Part shown: positions 1-8,040 of the stretch, in pieces
Numbering within the stretch: position 1 is the stretch's first letter
How the letters are laid out: each line of letters begins with the position of its first letter
Assembly (NCBI RefSeq): GCF_050946515.1
Contig: NZ_JBMNUX010000016.1
Span: 1 to 56,245, forward strand
From: Tractidigestivibacter sp050946515
GTDB lineage: Bacteria; Actinomycetota; Coriobacteriia; Coriobacteriales; Atopobiaceae
Reading direction: 5' to 3'
Length of the DNA: 56,245 nt
Translations under genes and position numbers: made by a program
Notes under the pieces: generated by a model
The model's input: the letters and a program-made list of their open reading frames with translations, nothing else
Database searches by the model: none
What the model was told of the DNA's origin: nothing

Positions 1-159
1 GGGGTTGCAGCACCACGGGCAGCGAAAGGGGCAGCCCTTGAGAAACGCCACCGTGCGGATGCCGCCCCCGTCATGGAGCGAGAAGCGCTGGATGTTGGCG
101 ACAAGCCCGGTGGGCTCGGCGCCGTCTGCGGCCCCCGTGAGCTGCCCTTCGTTTGCCAT
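1..159 (-). CDS. Glycyl radical enzyme activase, N-terminal part (cut by window edge)
   Basis: Only the first 53 residues lie in the window. They contain a conserved activase opening (IQRFSLHDGGGIRT) followed by the radical-SAM cluster motif CPFRCPWC (C-x3-C-x2-C, residues 43-50), which would hold the [4Fe-4S] cluster that cleaves S-adenosylmethionine. Proteins of this family install the glycyl radical on a partner enzyme, and the gene starts 20 nt after the stop of the glycyl radical enzyme on the same strand, so the two form a pair. The start is the ATG at 159-157. The ferredoxin-like insert seen in many activases of the dehydratase branch would lie beyond the edge and cannot be judged. Confidence 0.9.
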   Translation of the reverse strand, partial: MANEGQLTGAADGAEPTGLVANIQRFSLHDGGGIRTVAFLKGCPFRCPWCCNP

Positions 160-179
160 GTGACGCCTTTCTCGCCGCG

Positions 180-2513
180 TTAAAGCACGTGCTCCGTCCT
201 GTTGATGATATCGTCCTGGATTGCCTTGGAGAGCTCGACGAACATGGCTGAGTAGCCCGCCACGCGCACGACGAGGTCTTGGTGCTTCTCGGGGTGCGCC
301 TGCGCGTCGAGCAGCGTCGCGCGGTCAACGACGTTGAACTGGATGTGCTGAATCTTGAGGCGCGAGAAACTCCTGAGGTAGGCCATCAGCTTCTGCAGCC
401 CCTCCTCGCCGGCGAGCGTCGAGGGCGAGAACTTGACGTTAAGCAGCGATCCGTTGGTGTCGAGGACGTTGTCGAGCTTGGAGACGGAAAGCAGGCTCGC
501 CGTGGGGCCGTGCTTGTCGCGGCCGACCATGGGCGAAAGGCCACCATCGGCCAGCTGCTCTCCCGCGCGTCGTCCGTCCGGCGTGGCGCCCACCGCGGCG
601 CCCAGCGGGATGTGCGCCGAAACGGTGTAGCTGCCGGGCTGGAACGTGCCGCCGCGCACGTTGCGGTACTTGGCGACCTCCTCGCCGTAGTGCTGCAGGA
701 AGTGGCGGCCGAGCTCGTCGACCTCGTCCACGTCGTTTCCGTACTTCGCGTAGCCGTTGATGAAGCGCTGGCGAATGACCTCGTCGCCGTCGTCGGTCCA
801 GTTGCGGTCGAGAATCTGCAGGAGATGGCCCCACGACATGGCCTTCTCCTCAAAGACCACCTTCTTGATAACGTAGAGCGAGTCGGCAAGGTTCGCGGTG
901 CCGACGCCCTGCACGCCCGACGGGTTGTAGCGCGCGCCGCCTGACGTGATGTCGCGTCCGTTCTCGGTGCAGTCGTGCACGAGCACGGAGAGGAACGGCG
1001 TGGGCGAGGTCTCGCGGTGCGCCTCGTCGCAGACGTTGCAGCCGCGCACCATGAGCGCCACGTAGCGGTCGATGGTCTTCTCCAGCGCCGCCTCCAAAGC
1101 CTCAAAGCTCTCGAACCCCTCGCGGTGCTCGTGCATCGTGATCTCGAGGCAGCGCATCATGTTGAACATGCTGATGTCGTGCAGGCCGTACATGCGTCCA
1201 GGTATGGAGAGCTCCACGCAGCCCACGACGCCGTAGTCGCGCGCGTCGGCAAGCGAGACCCCGCGGCCGACGAACGAGTCGATGTTGACCTCGTCGTTGA
1301 AGCACTGCGGCATGCCGTCGCCCAGGCGGATGATCTCGGCGGCCTTGTGCAGCAGGTCGTCAGGGGTGTTCTTGTGAATGCGGATGCTCAGGTTGGGCTG
1401 CGGCAGGCGTGTGTCGCGCTGCACGTCCAGGAGCAGCTGCGAGAGCTCGTTGGACGCGTCGTTGCCGTTCTCGTCCACGCCACCCACGACGATGTTGTAG
1501 CCGATGGGGAAGCCGGCGAAGAAGCGAGCGCTGTCGGTGGAGCGCACCGCGATGATCGTGTTGACCTTGAGGTAGAAGCACTGGATGAGCTCGCGAATCT
1601 GGGCGTCGGTGGCGCCGGCAGCCTTGGAGGCGCGGTAGTAGGGGAGAAGGTACTGGTCCATGCGCCCCAGCGAGAGCGAGCTGGCGTTGGACTCGTGCTG
1701 CAGCGCGACGGAGAGGAGCCAGACGAGCTGCAGCGCGTCGTAGAGGTCGCGTGCGGGCTCGGTGGCCACGTGAGCGAGGATGTCCGCGATGCGGGCGAGC
1801 TCGGTGGCGCGCTCGGGCGTCTCGGCGGGGGCGACGGTTGCGTGCGCGTCTGAGATGGGTTTGCCCTCGGCTGCCTCGCGAACGATGCGCTCGTAGCGGT
1901 GCACGTACTCGATCATTGCCTCGTAGCAGATGACGCCTGCCTGGTAGAACTCGTTGTCGGGCTCGGCCGCCAGGTGCTCGCGGAGCTCGGCGAGAATCGA
2001 GCCTAGGCCGCGAGTGAGCACCTCGCCGAAGTCGGCGATGATGTGTCCCTGGCCCTTGTCGGTCTGGGCGACGGCGAAGACGCGGTCCTTCTCGGCGGCG
2101 GCAACCTCGGCGGGGCGGTGGGCCGTGTACCAGTCGTTCAGCGAACGGCCGGACCAGTAGGGATAAAGCACCTCACGGTACGTCGCCTTGTCCTTCTCGG
2201 ACATCTCGAAGGTGTCCTGCGGGCGCGTGGGGAACTCGTCCAGCTCGTCCAAAATCCAGTAGGGCGACATCTCGGGCGAGACGACGCCGGCGCGGGGACG
2301 CTCGCTGCGGTTGCCGACCAAGAGGTCGTAGCCGTCGATCACGATCTGGTGGTTCTCAAGGAGGTGGCGGAAGGCCTTCGCGCGGCGGATGATGGGCCGC
2401 TCGCCCTCCGTCTTTTGGTAGCTCTCCATGTAGAGGAGGCCGCGCTCCAACGAGATGCGGCGCTTCTCGGCAAAGAGGCTCTCTTTGATGTGTTTGGTTC
2501 GCGCAGTGAGCAT
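180..2513 (-). CDS. Glycyl radical enzyme of the dehydratase/lyase branch (PflD/YbiW/HypD-like)
   Basis: A 777-residue glycyl radical enzyme. The thiyl-radical site reads GCVEL with Cys432 and Glu434, and the C-terminal glycyl radical motif RVAGYSAMF places the radical on Gly753. A single Cys with Glu two residues later is the signature of eliminases (glycerol, choline, hydroxyproline and isethionate enzymes). True pyruvate formate-lyase has two adjacent cysteines, so automatic labels of formate acetyltransferase would mislead. The ATG at 2513 is chosen because GGAGG lies just upstream; the longer GTG start (2552) sits only about 5 nt past the predicted -10 box. PTS genes, an activase and a sugar-phosphate epimerase nearby suggest a phosphorylated sugar or sugar-alcohol substrate, in the manner of the E. 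coli pflCD-frw neighbourhood. The exact reaction is not known from sequence. Confidence 0.93.
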   Translation of the reverse strand: MLTARTKHIKESLFAEKRRISLERGLLYMESYQKTEGERPIIRRAKAFRHLLENHQIVIDGYDLLVGNRSERPRAGVVSPEMSPYWILDELDEFPTRPQDTFEMSEKDKATYREVLYPYWSGRSLNDWYTAHRPAEVAAAEKDRVFAVAQTDKGQGHIIADFGEVLTRGLGSILAELREHLAAEPDNEFYQAGVICYEAMIEYVHRYERIVREAAEGKPISDAHATVAPAETPERATELARIADILAHVATEPARDLYDALQLVWLLSVALQHESNASSLSLGRMDQYLLPYYRASKAAGATDAQIRELIQCFYLKVNTIIAVRSTDSARFFAGFPIGYNIVVGGVDENGNDASNELSQLLLDVQRDTRLPQPNLSIRIHKNTPDDLLHKAAEIIRLGDGMPQCFNDEVNIDSFVGRGVSLADARDYGVVGCVELSIPGRMYGLHDISMFNMMRCLEITMHEHREGFESFEALEAALEKTIDRYVALMVRGCNVCDEAHRETSPTPFLSVLVHDCTENGRDITSGGARYNPSGVQGVGTANLADSLYVIKKVVFEEKAMSWGHLLQILDRNWTDDGDEVIRQRFINGYAKYGNDVDEVDELGRHFLQHYGEEVAKYRNVRGGTFQPGSYTVSAHIPLGAAVGATPDGRRAGEQLADGGLSPMVGRDKHGPTASLLSVSKLDNVLDTNGSLLNVKFSPSTLAGEEGLQKLMAYLRSFSRLKIQHIQFNVVDRATLLDAQAHPEKHQDLVVRVAGYSAMFVELSKAIQDDIINRTEHVL

Positions 2514-2556
2514 GATGCCTCCAACAAGACGAACGGGTAGGTTTCTTTTCACTCTC

Positions 2557-2584
2557 AGTATATCCGATTTTATCCTATTTACAA
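2557..2584 (-). promoter_or_regulatory. Promoter of the glycyl radical enzyme operon
   Basis: Read on the minus strand there is TTGTAA (2584-2579), a 16-nt spacer, and TATACT (2562-2557). This is a good sigma-70-type promoter about 45 nt upstream of the ATG at 2513. A CTATTGT motif (2587-2581) overlaps the -35 box, so a repressor bound there would block it. The divergent epimerase promoter overlaps the same bases. Confidence 0.65.
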
Positions 2585-2606
2585 TAGAGTTCCTATCTAT
2601 TATTAT
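2578..2606 (+). promoter_or_regulatory. Promoter of the epimerase-like gene
   Basis: TTTACA (2578-2583), a 17-nt spacer and TATTAT (2601-2606) form a near-consensus promoter upstream of the epimerase. It overlaps the oppositely oriented promoter of the glycyl radical enzyme, so the two probably compete or are co-repressed. A CTATTATTATTGTT stretch (2597-2610) covers the -10 box and resembles the repeated element found elsewhere in this cluster. Confidence 0.6.
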
Positions 2607-2668
2607 TGTTTCGTTCAGATTTTGGTTGAAATGCCCTGCCGAATACTCGAGACAGCTTGGAGCGCGCT

Positions 2669-3382
2669 ATGGATGTCAGAATTTCTCCTTCTCTCATGTG
2701 CATGGACCTCATGCACATCGCCGACGAGATTGGCAAGCTCGAGGTCATCGCGGATGAGTACCATGCCGACATCATTGACTGGCACTACTGCCGCAACATG
2801 TCGCTTGCCCCCTGCTTTATCGAGGGGATTCGGGGGATAACGAAAAAGCCCATCGAAGCGCATCTGTATGTCGACAATATCGACGCCGAGCTTGTCGAGC
2901 TCTGCATGGACTCGGGCGCCAGCATCGTGACGATGCCGCCCGAGGTCATTGAGCGGCAGGTGTATAGGCTCAAGCGGCTCACCGAGGGCCGAGGCGTCGG
3001 CTTTGGCGTCTTCATCAACCCTGCCGTCTCGCTCGACGTGGTCGAGCCGTACCTTGACCAGCTTAACCGCCTGCTCATCTTGACTGTGGACCCGGGGTTT
3101 GCGGGTCAGCCCTTTGTCGAGTCATCGCTGCGGAAGATCGAGGCAGCCGCCAAGCGGCGAGACCAGCTGGGCCTTTCTTTTGACATCGAGGTGGACGGTT
3201 GCTGCAACGAGCGCTACTACCGTCGGCTACGCGATGCGGGTGCCGATATCTTTGTGCTGGGCGGGAGCGGCCTGTTCAAGAAGGACCCAGACACGGCGCG
3301 CGCCATTCAGATTGCGCGTGGCCTGCTCGAGCGCGAGCTCGCGCCGACGGCCACAGCAGCTCAGGCCGCGGAGTGTGCCTAG
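2669..3382 (+). CDS. Ribulose-phosphate 3-epimerase family protein, allulose-6-phosphate epimerase-like
   Basis: A 237-residue TIM-barrel epimerase. It opens MDVRISPSLMCMDL, closely like E. coli AlsE, and ends with the phosphate-binding GGSGLF segment. The metal and acid/base residues of the family are present: HAD near residue 32, EAHLYV for the second histidine, and IEVDGCCN for the second catalytic aspartate. The usual MDGHFVPN loop is changed to IDWHYCRN, which may alter substrate fit. The ATG at 2669 follows TTGGAG at good spacing; an in-frame TTG at 2657 is unlikely. It diverges from the glycyl radical enzyme and probably epimerises C3 of a ketose phosphate made by that pathway. The role is inferred; family membership is clear. 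Confidence 0.85.
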   Translation: MDVRISPSLMCMDLMHIADEIGKLEVIADEYHADIIDWHYCRNMSLAPCFIEGIRGITKKPIEAHLYVDNIDAELVELCMDSGASIVTMPPEVIERQVYRLKRLTEGRGVGFGVFINPAVSLDVVEPYLDQLNRLLILTVDPGFAGQPFVESSLRKIEAAAKRRDQLGLSFDIEVDGCCNERYYRRLRDAGADIFVLGGSGLFKKDPDTARAIQIARGLLERELAPTATAAQAAECA

Positions 3383-3403
3383 GCGCCTCATCAAGAGCTT
3401 AAC

Positions 3404-3453
3404 GGCGCGAGACCCTGGCCAGGCGGCTGGCCCGGGTCTCGCGCTATTTTATT
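3404..3453 (+). terminator. Rho-independent terminator after the epimerase-like gene
   Basis: An 11-bp perfect stem, GCGCGAGACCC (3405-3415) with GGGTCTCGCGC (3434-3444), has an internal TGGCC/GGCC sub-hairpin and is followed by TATTTTATT. It separates the epimerase from the DeoR gene, which therefore needs its own promoter. Confidence 0.88.
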
Positions 3454-3469
3454 CTGAGTTTGGGGAAGA

Positions 3470-3491
3470 ATTGTTCTATCGTGTTTTGTAG
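3470..3491 (+). promoter_or_regulatory. Putative DeoR operator upstream of the cluster regulator
   Basis: This 22-bp segment begins ATTGTTCT and ends TTTTGTAG. It matches the segment at 5924-5945 in 18 of 22 positions when compared by eye. Its place between terminator and regulator suggests autoregulation. Binding by the DeoR protein is inference. Confidence 0.5.
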
Positions 3492-3530
3492 TAGTTCGGA
3501 CTTTTCAGGACAGTGCGTGACGGGAGTGCC

Positions 3531-4286
3531 ATGTTTCTCAAAGAGCGCCAGGACAAGATCGTCGAGATAATCAATGCGGAAGGGCGTGTGACGGTGCCTG
3601 ACCTGGCATCGAAGTTCGGCGTCACGGAGGACTGCATTCGAAAGGACCTGAAGCAGCTTGACGCGCGTGGCGCGCTCAAGAAGGTCTACGGCGGCGCCAT
3701 CAGCGTCGCAACCACCCCCGAGCGCAACGTAAGCAAGCGCATCAGCGTCAACACCTCCGAGAAGCGCGTGATTGCGGAGAAGGCCTACGACCAGATTGCG
3801 CAGGGCGACACGATTTTTCTCGACGTGTCTACCACCAACCTGTCGCTCGCCGAGATCATCGCCAAGGGCACTAAGCAACTCTCGATAGTTTCGAACATGA
3901 TGGAGATTCTCCGCGTCCTCTCGACCAATCCAGCGCTCAACGTTTTAGGAACAGGAGGAAGCGTCAACACCGAGCTCGACGGCTTCATGGGCTCGATGAC
4001 CCTCAAGACGCTTGAGCCCATGCGTTTTGACAAGGCGTTTCTCGGCGCCTTGGCCGTCGATTTGGAGGAGGGTGACGTGTTCACCTACGTGTGGGACGAT
4101 GCTCTCATCAAGCAGCTCGTGCTCCACAACTCAGCCCGTTCGTTTCTGGTTGCCGATGCGCACAAGTTTGAGGCCACGGGCAACTACGCCTACGCGAAGA
4201 TTTCCGAGTTTGATGGCGTGATTACCGACAAACCGAGCGCCAAGCTACGCTCGAAAATCAAGGCGCTCGGCTCGATGGTGATGTAG
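3531..4286 (+). CDS. DeoR-family transcriptional regulator
   Basis: A 251-residue repressor-type regulator. The N-terminal helix-turn-helix domain (about residues 2-57) starts FLKERQDKIVEIINAEG and has the recognition-helix region VTEDCIRKDLKQL, then the conserved YGGAI linker. The rest is the DeoR sensor domain, related to sugar-phosphate isomerases, with the family segments DVSTTNL and LVADAHKFE that normally bind a phosphorylated sugar. The ATG at 3531 has GGGAG upstream; a GTG at 3513 is a less likely alternative. It lies between the epimerase and the convergent PTS genes, and related AT-rich elements occur at three promoters here, so it probably represses the whole cluster until a sugar phosphate appears. 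Confidence 0.88.
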   Translation: MFLKERQDKIVEIINAEGRVTVPDLASKFGVTEDCIRKDLKQLDARGALKKVYGGAISVATTPERNVSKRISVNTSEKRVIAEKAYDQIAQGDTIFLDVSTTNLSLAEIIAKGTKQLSIVSNMMEILRVLSTNPALNVLGTGGSVNTELDGFMGSMTLKTLEPMRFDKAFLGALAVDLEEGDVFTYVWDDALIKQLVLHNSARSFLVADAHKFEATGNYAYAKISEFDGVITDKPSAKLRSKIKALGSMVM

Positions 4287-4340
4287 CTCCAGGCAAGGCG
4301 TACGTGCGGCGCTCGTTTTGCCGGCTGCTGACTGGTCAAG

Positions 4341-4369
4341 AAAAAGAGGGCCCCTTTGCCGGGGCCCTC
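4341..4369 (-). terminator. Terminator of the EIIB-EIIC operon
   Basis: The perfect stem GAGGGCCCC/GGGGCCCTC (4346-4354 and 4361-4369) has a TTTGCC loop. Read on the minus strand it is followed by TTTTT, which suits termination just after the EIIC stop. It may also stop convergent transcription from the DeoR gene. Confidence 0.85.
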
Positions 4370-4389
4370 TCTCGTCTCTGCGAAGGAGA

Positions 4390-5493
4390 CTACATCTCGA
4401 TGCTGAGCTCGAGAATCTGATCGTCGTCAGCGCTCTCTTCGATGGACTGGTCCTCAGTGATGGGCTTGCGCGCGATGCCCATGAGGATGGCTCCCACGAA
4501 GCTCCCGACGACAATGGCGAGGCAGTAGGCGAGCGGGTTGGTGGTGATGGGTGCGACGATGAATCCGCCCCAGGGCGCGGGATCGCCGGCGCCGAGCAGC
4601 ATCGAAATCGCTCCACCGAGCCCGCCGGCAATCATGAGCTGGGGAATGGTGCGCAGCGGTGACTCAGCGGCAAAGGGGATGGCACCTTCGGAGATTGAGA
4701 CGCAGCCCATGACCAGGGCGGCCTTGCCGGCCTCGCGCTGCTCGCTGGAGTAGCGATTGCGGAACATGAGCGTGGAGATGCCGCAGGCGAGCGGCGGGAT
4801 TGCGCAAGAGACGCCGACGGCGGCCATGACCTGCATTGCCTGAGTAGAGGGGAGACCGGTGGCGGCGTCGACCGTGCCAACCATGCTCACGCCAAACGTG
4901 TAGGCGACCTTGCCGATGGGGCCTCCCATGTCGGTGCAGTCCATGGCGCCAAGGATGATGCCAAGAATGACTGCATTGCCGGTAGACATCGTGTTGAGCC
5001 AGTTGGTCAGCGCGCTCATGATTGCGGCAATCGGCTGACCAACGAGGAAGAGCATGACGCAGCAGACGGCAAGGGTATCGACAAGCGGGACGATGAAGAT
5101 TGAGACGACCGAGCTCATCGACTTTGGGACCTTGATCTTCTTGAGATAGAAAGCAAGGATGCCTGCAAGAAGACCAGAGAAAAGACCGCCGAGAAAGCCC
5201 GCGCCTATCGAATTGGCGATGTATCCCCCAATGAAGCCCGGTGCGATGCCGGCTCGGTCAGCCATGGAGTAGGCGATGTAGCCCGAGAGCACCGGGACCA
5301 TCAGGCCAAGGCCGGCAGAGCCAATCTGCGCTATGAGCCCGAGCGCTCCTTCGGTGGGGACTGAGTTGGTGCCTCCGAGTGCAACGCAGACGGCGAGCGT
5401 CACGCCGCCCGCGACGGCAAAGGGAATCATGTAGGAAACGCCGGTCATCACGTGCTTTTTGGTGCCTTTGAGCAGCATCGCGAGGTCAGACAT
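4390..5493 (-). CDS. PTS fructose-family EIIC permease (FrwC-like)
   Basis: A 367-residue polytopic membrane protein that opens with the family signature TGVSYMIPFAVAGG (about residues 18-31) and continues through many hydrophobic helices. EIIC of the fructose-mannitol family forms the transport channel, and the sugar is phosphorylated by EIIB as it enters. It starts 14 nt after the stop of the EIIB gene on the same strand, with GGGAGAGGGG upstream of the ATG. The pair resembles E. coli FrwB/FrwC, which also sits beside a glycyl radical enzyme and its activase. No EIIA domain is fused to it or encoded alongside, so phosphate must come from an EIIA encoded elsewhere. The sugar is unknown. Confidence 0.9.
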   Translation of the reverse strand: MSDLAMLLKGTKKHVMTGVSYMIPFAVAGGVTLAVCVALGGTNSVPTEGALGLIAQIGSAGLGLMVPVLSGYIAYSMADRAGIAPGFIGGYIANSIGAGFLGGLFSGLLAGILAFYLKKIKVPKSMSSVVSIFIVPLVDTLAVCCVMLFLVGQPIAAIMSALTNWLNTMSTGNAVILGIILGAMDCTDMGGPIGKVAYTFGVSMVGTVDAATGLPSTQAMQVMAAVGVSCAIPPLACGISTLMFRNRYSSEQREAGKAALVMGCVSISEGAIPFAAESPLRTIPQLMIAGGLGGAISMLLGAGDPAPWGGFIVAPITTNPLAYCLAIVVGSFVGAILMGIARKPITEDQSIEESADDDQILELSIEM

Positions 5494-5507
5494 CTGTGCC
5501 CCTCTCC

Positions 5508-5816
5508 CTAGCCGAGCTTTGCGATCAAGGTCTTGATGATGGAGCCGCCCTTTGAGATGCAGGCCTCGGTGCCCACGCGCACGATGGGCTTGCCCGCGAA
5601 GCGCTCCTCGCCTTTGATTCCGATGTCGTTGGTCAAAATGACGGCGTCGGCCGCGGCGATTTCCTCTGGCGTGAGCTCGTTTTCAACGCCGAGCGACCCC
5701 TGGGTCTCAACATGAATCCCGCAGCCGTACTTCTTGGCGGCGTCCTTCAGGCCTTGCGCCGCCATGTAGGTATGCGCGACTCCAGACGGGCAGGCTGTAA
5801 CTGCGACGAACTCCAT
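5508..5816 (-). CDS. PTS fructose-family EIIB component (FrwB-like)
   Basis: A 102-residue cytoplasmic phosphocarrier. It begins MEFVAVTACPSGVAHTYM, in which Cys9 is the phosphorylated residue of the family, and contains HVETQGSLGVENELT, typical of fructose-type EIIB. The ATG at 5816 is preceded by GGAG and puts the cysteine at the usual position; an upstream in-frame GTG (5849) would add 11 unconserved residues. It is the first gene of a two-gene operon with EIIC. Expression probably starts at the promoter at 5885-5913, flanked by two copies of the cluster element. Confidence 0.9.
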   Translation of the reverse strand: MEFVAVTACPSGVAHTYMAAQGLKDAAKKYGCGIHVETQGSLGVENELTPEEIAAADAVILTNDIGIKGEERFAGKPIVRVGTEACISKGGSIIKTLIAKLG

Positions 5817-5862
5817 CACATGCTCCAATCTCTCCGATTTAAACGACACTTACTATCATTTC

Positions 5863-5945
5863 CTATTGTTTTAACGCGGTTCGAATTGTAGAGGTCTTCT
5901 TCGATGAATTCAACGTTATCTCTATTGTTCTTTATTGTTTTGTCG
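5863..5945 (-). promoter_or_regulatory. EIIB-EIIC promoter with flanking operator-like repeats
   Basis: On the minus strand, TTGAAT (5913-5908), a 17-nt spacer and TACAAT (5890-5885) form a strong promoter for the PTS genes. CTATTGTT occurs at 5863-5870, downstream of the start point, and again at 5922-5929 followed by TTATTGTT at 5932-5939, upstream of the -35 box. This layout of sites on both sides of a promoter suits DeoR-type repression by looping. The 5924-5945 part resembles the site in front of the DeoR gene. Confidence 0.6.
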
Positions 5946-6123
5946 CTAAACGGGCGAATTTGACGGGTAATCGTAGCCTCCAAACGCGCTGCCGACCGAA
6001 TTCTTCTCTCGAGAAGGTGTATAGGCGGGTCTTAGTTCCGGTAAATGATTGGCAGCTCATGGCATTACTTGGGCCATTGGTTCAAAATGGGTGGCATCGT
6101 TAGGTCGCATGGGAGGACGTGCC

Positions 6124-8040
6124 ATGGCAGATTCAGAACTCGAGAAAAACGGCGCAGCTGAGAAGGGCACCCCTGATGAAGGTGCCGATTCTGCGAAGCG
6201 GCAAGCTGAAAATACGAGCGAAGACCCCGAGGCCACAGTGCTGATGGAGCAATCGGATGCGGATGCTCCGGAAGGCAATCCCGCAGAAGAAGGCTCCGAG
6301 GCGGCCTCTTCCGCTTCGGAAGGACCCGCTGATTCCGATGCGACGGTGTTGATGCCGTCTGACTCTGATGCGACTACGACTGCTTCCGATGACGAGGAGA
6401 CATCGCTCATCAATGACGAGGACCTGACGCACATCATTACTCCCGAGATGGCGGAGAGAGCTGGCGGCAAGCACATGTCGCCAATCCCCACCAGCGACGA
6501 TGACGATATGCCCACCATTGTGGTTCCCGTTTCGTCTCCCTCCTCGTCGGAGGGTCCCGACGGCATCGACGCCCTTGATGACCCGTATGCGCCCGTCTAC
6601 AACGAAGCTGACTTCACCAAGCCCGTTGCGCCGGTTGCGATTGGCTCGCCTGTTTCTGAGGAGGGGATGAACGGGGGGCGCGTGCACATCATTGGCATTG
6701 TGCTCGTTGCCGTCTTCATTGCCGCTGTGGCCGGCTTCTTTATTTACCAGGCCTATCAGAACGAATACTGGGGCGGAAAGACTGTTCCCAACGTAATTGG
6801 CAAGACGGAGACCGAGGCGCTCTCGACGCTCTCGCCGCTTGGCTTTGACGTTTCGACCGAAGAGGCAGAGTCCGACGAGGCGGTTGGCACAGTCATTGCG
6901 TCTGATCCGGAGCCAGGCGTGCGTACCGACATGTCGCTGCATGTGACGCTTACCATTGCAAAGGCCCGAACGATCCCCACTGTCACGGGGCTGTCCGTTG
7001 ATGACGCGAAGCAGGCGCTCTACGATGCGGGTGCAAAAAACATCAGCATCAAGTATCAAAGCTCAGACGAGACGGAGGGCACCGTGTTGAGCGTTGACCC
7101 CGGAGAGGGGGAGACGTTTGTCTCGTCCGACCAGATTACCCTGACTGTGGCCGAGCCCTACACGGTTCCTGACGTAACCGGCATGACGCTTGAGGACGCC
7201 GAGCAAGAGATTGAAGACGCGGGGCTTACCTACACGATCGCCTATGACTCCGAGACTGTAGTTGCAAAGTCCAAGCGCAATCAGGTTCTCTCGACTGACC
7301 CCGAGGCCGGCACCGAAGTCAAGGGCGGCACCACAGTTACCATTACGATGCCCGAGGCCAAGCTAACCAACTACTATTACCTGACCGAGTACTTTGACAT
7401 CTCACCTGCAGACCTCGACGCCTATCTAACCAAGCAGGGGTTCTCGCTTACTGCGGGAACGACCCTCTCCAGCGGAAATGCGGCTGCGGTTTACAGCAAC
7501 GACTCGATCACCATCGCAATTACCGACAACCCCGAGTACGAGACAAGCTCGAGCATCACGGGCAGCGACAACCCTCTTGAGAACGGCTCGCAAGTCGGAG
7601 GCGTTCGCTTGGAGGCGGCTGCGTCTGATCTGAGCTCTTCTGTGACAATCAGCACCACAGGCCTGAACGCGGTCATGAGCCTATGCAATCTGTCCAACCT
7701 TCTCTCGTCGTGCACCGATGTATCGGTTCAAGGTGACGCGACGATTGACAGCTCAGCGGACTTCATCTGCGGCTATGGCACGGCAGACGGCTATACATGG
7801 GTGATCGTTATCGGAAAGACCAAGTCTGAGGCAACGCAGGTGGTCGTCAGCGTTGTGCCGGAAAGCTACTACGAAGAGCTCGACCTCAGCGAATTCAACG
7901 ATGACATCGCAAGCTACGTTGCGTCCCTCTCGTATCCCGGCACCAGCAGCGATAATGACACGTCGTCAACGTCGTCGGACTCAACGACGTCGACGACGAC
8001 GAGCGAGACTTCACAAGGGGAGAAAACGAGTGGCAACTAG
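6124..8040 (+). CDS. Membrane-anchored PASTA-domain protein without kinase domain
   Basis: A 638-residue protein. Residues 1-185 are acidic, Ser/Asp/Glu-rich and probably cytoplasmic. One membrane helix lies at about 188-210 (IIGIVLVAVFIAAVAGFF). Three PASTA domains follow, starting near 219 (KTVPNVIG), 282 (RTIPTVTG) and 346 (YTVPDVTG), then an unrecognised domain and a Ser/Thr-rich tail. PASTA domains usually bind muropeptides or lipid II on Ser/Thr kinases such as PknB, but no kinase is present. The cytoplasmic part has the repeated motif ATVLM around Thr38 and Thr74, possible phosphorylation or FHA-binding sites (speculative). The ATG at 6124 has GGGAGG upstream; the longer frame from 6049 lacks a good site. 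A cell-wall sensing role is inferred. Confidence 0.82.
   Translation: MADSELEKNGAAEKGTPDEGADSAKRQAENTSEDPEATVLMEQSDADAPEGNPAEEGSEAASSASEGPADSDATVLMPSDSDATTTASDDEETSLINDEDLTHIITPEMAERAGGKHMSPIPTSDDDDMPTIVVPVSSPSSSEGPDGIDALDDPYAPVYNEADFTKPVAPVAIGSPVSEEGMNGGRVHIIGIVLVAVFIAAVAGFFIYQAYQNEYWGGKTVPNVIGKTETEALSTLSPLGFDVSTEEAESDEAVGTVIASDPEPGVRTDMSLHVTLTIAKARTIPTVTGLSVDDAKQALYDAGAKNISIKYQSSDETEGTVLSVDPGEGETFVSSDQITLTVAEPYTVPDVTGMTLEDAEQEIEDAGLTYTIAYDSETVVAKSKRNQVLSTDPEAGTEVKGGTTVTITMPEAKLTNYYYLTEYFDISPADLDAYLTKQGFSLTAGTTLSSGNAAAVYSNDSITIAITDNPEYETSSSITGSDNPLENGSQVGGVRLEAAASDLSSSVTISTTGLNAVMSLCNLSNLLSSCTDVSVQGDATIDSSADFICGYGTADGYTWVIVIGKTKSEATQVVVSVVPESYYEELDLSEFNDDIASYVASLSYPGTSSDNDTSSTSSDSTTSTTTSETSQGEKTSGN

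Noticed and set aside
180..2513. Pyruvate formate-lyase as the identity of the radical enzyme
   Set aside because: The active site has one cysteine followed by Val-Glu (GCVE) rather than two adjacent cysteines, so it belongs to the eliminase/dehydratase branch.
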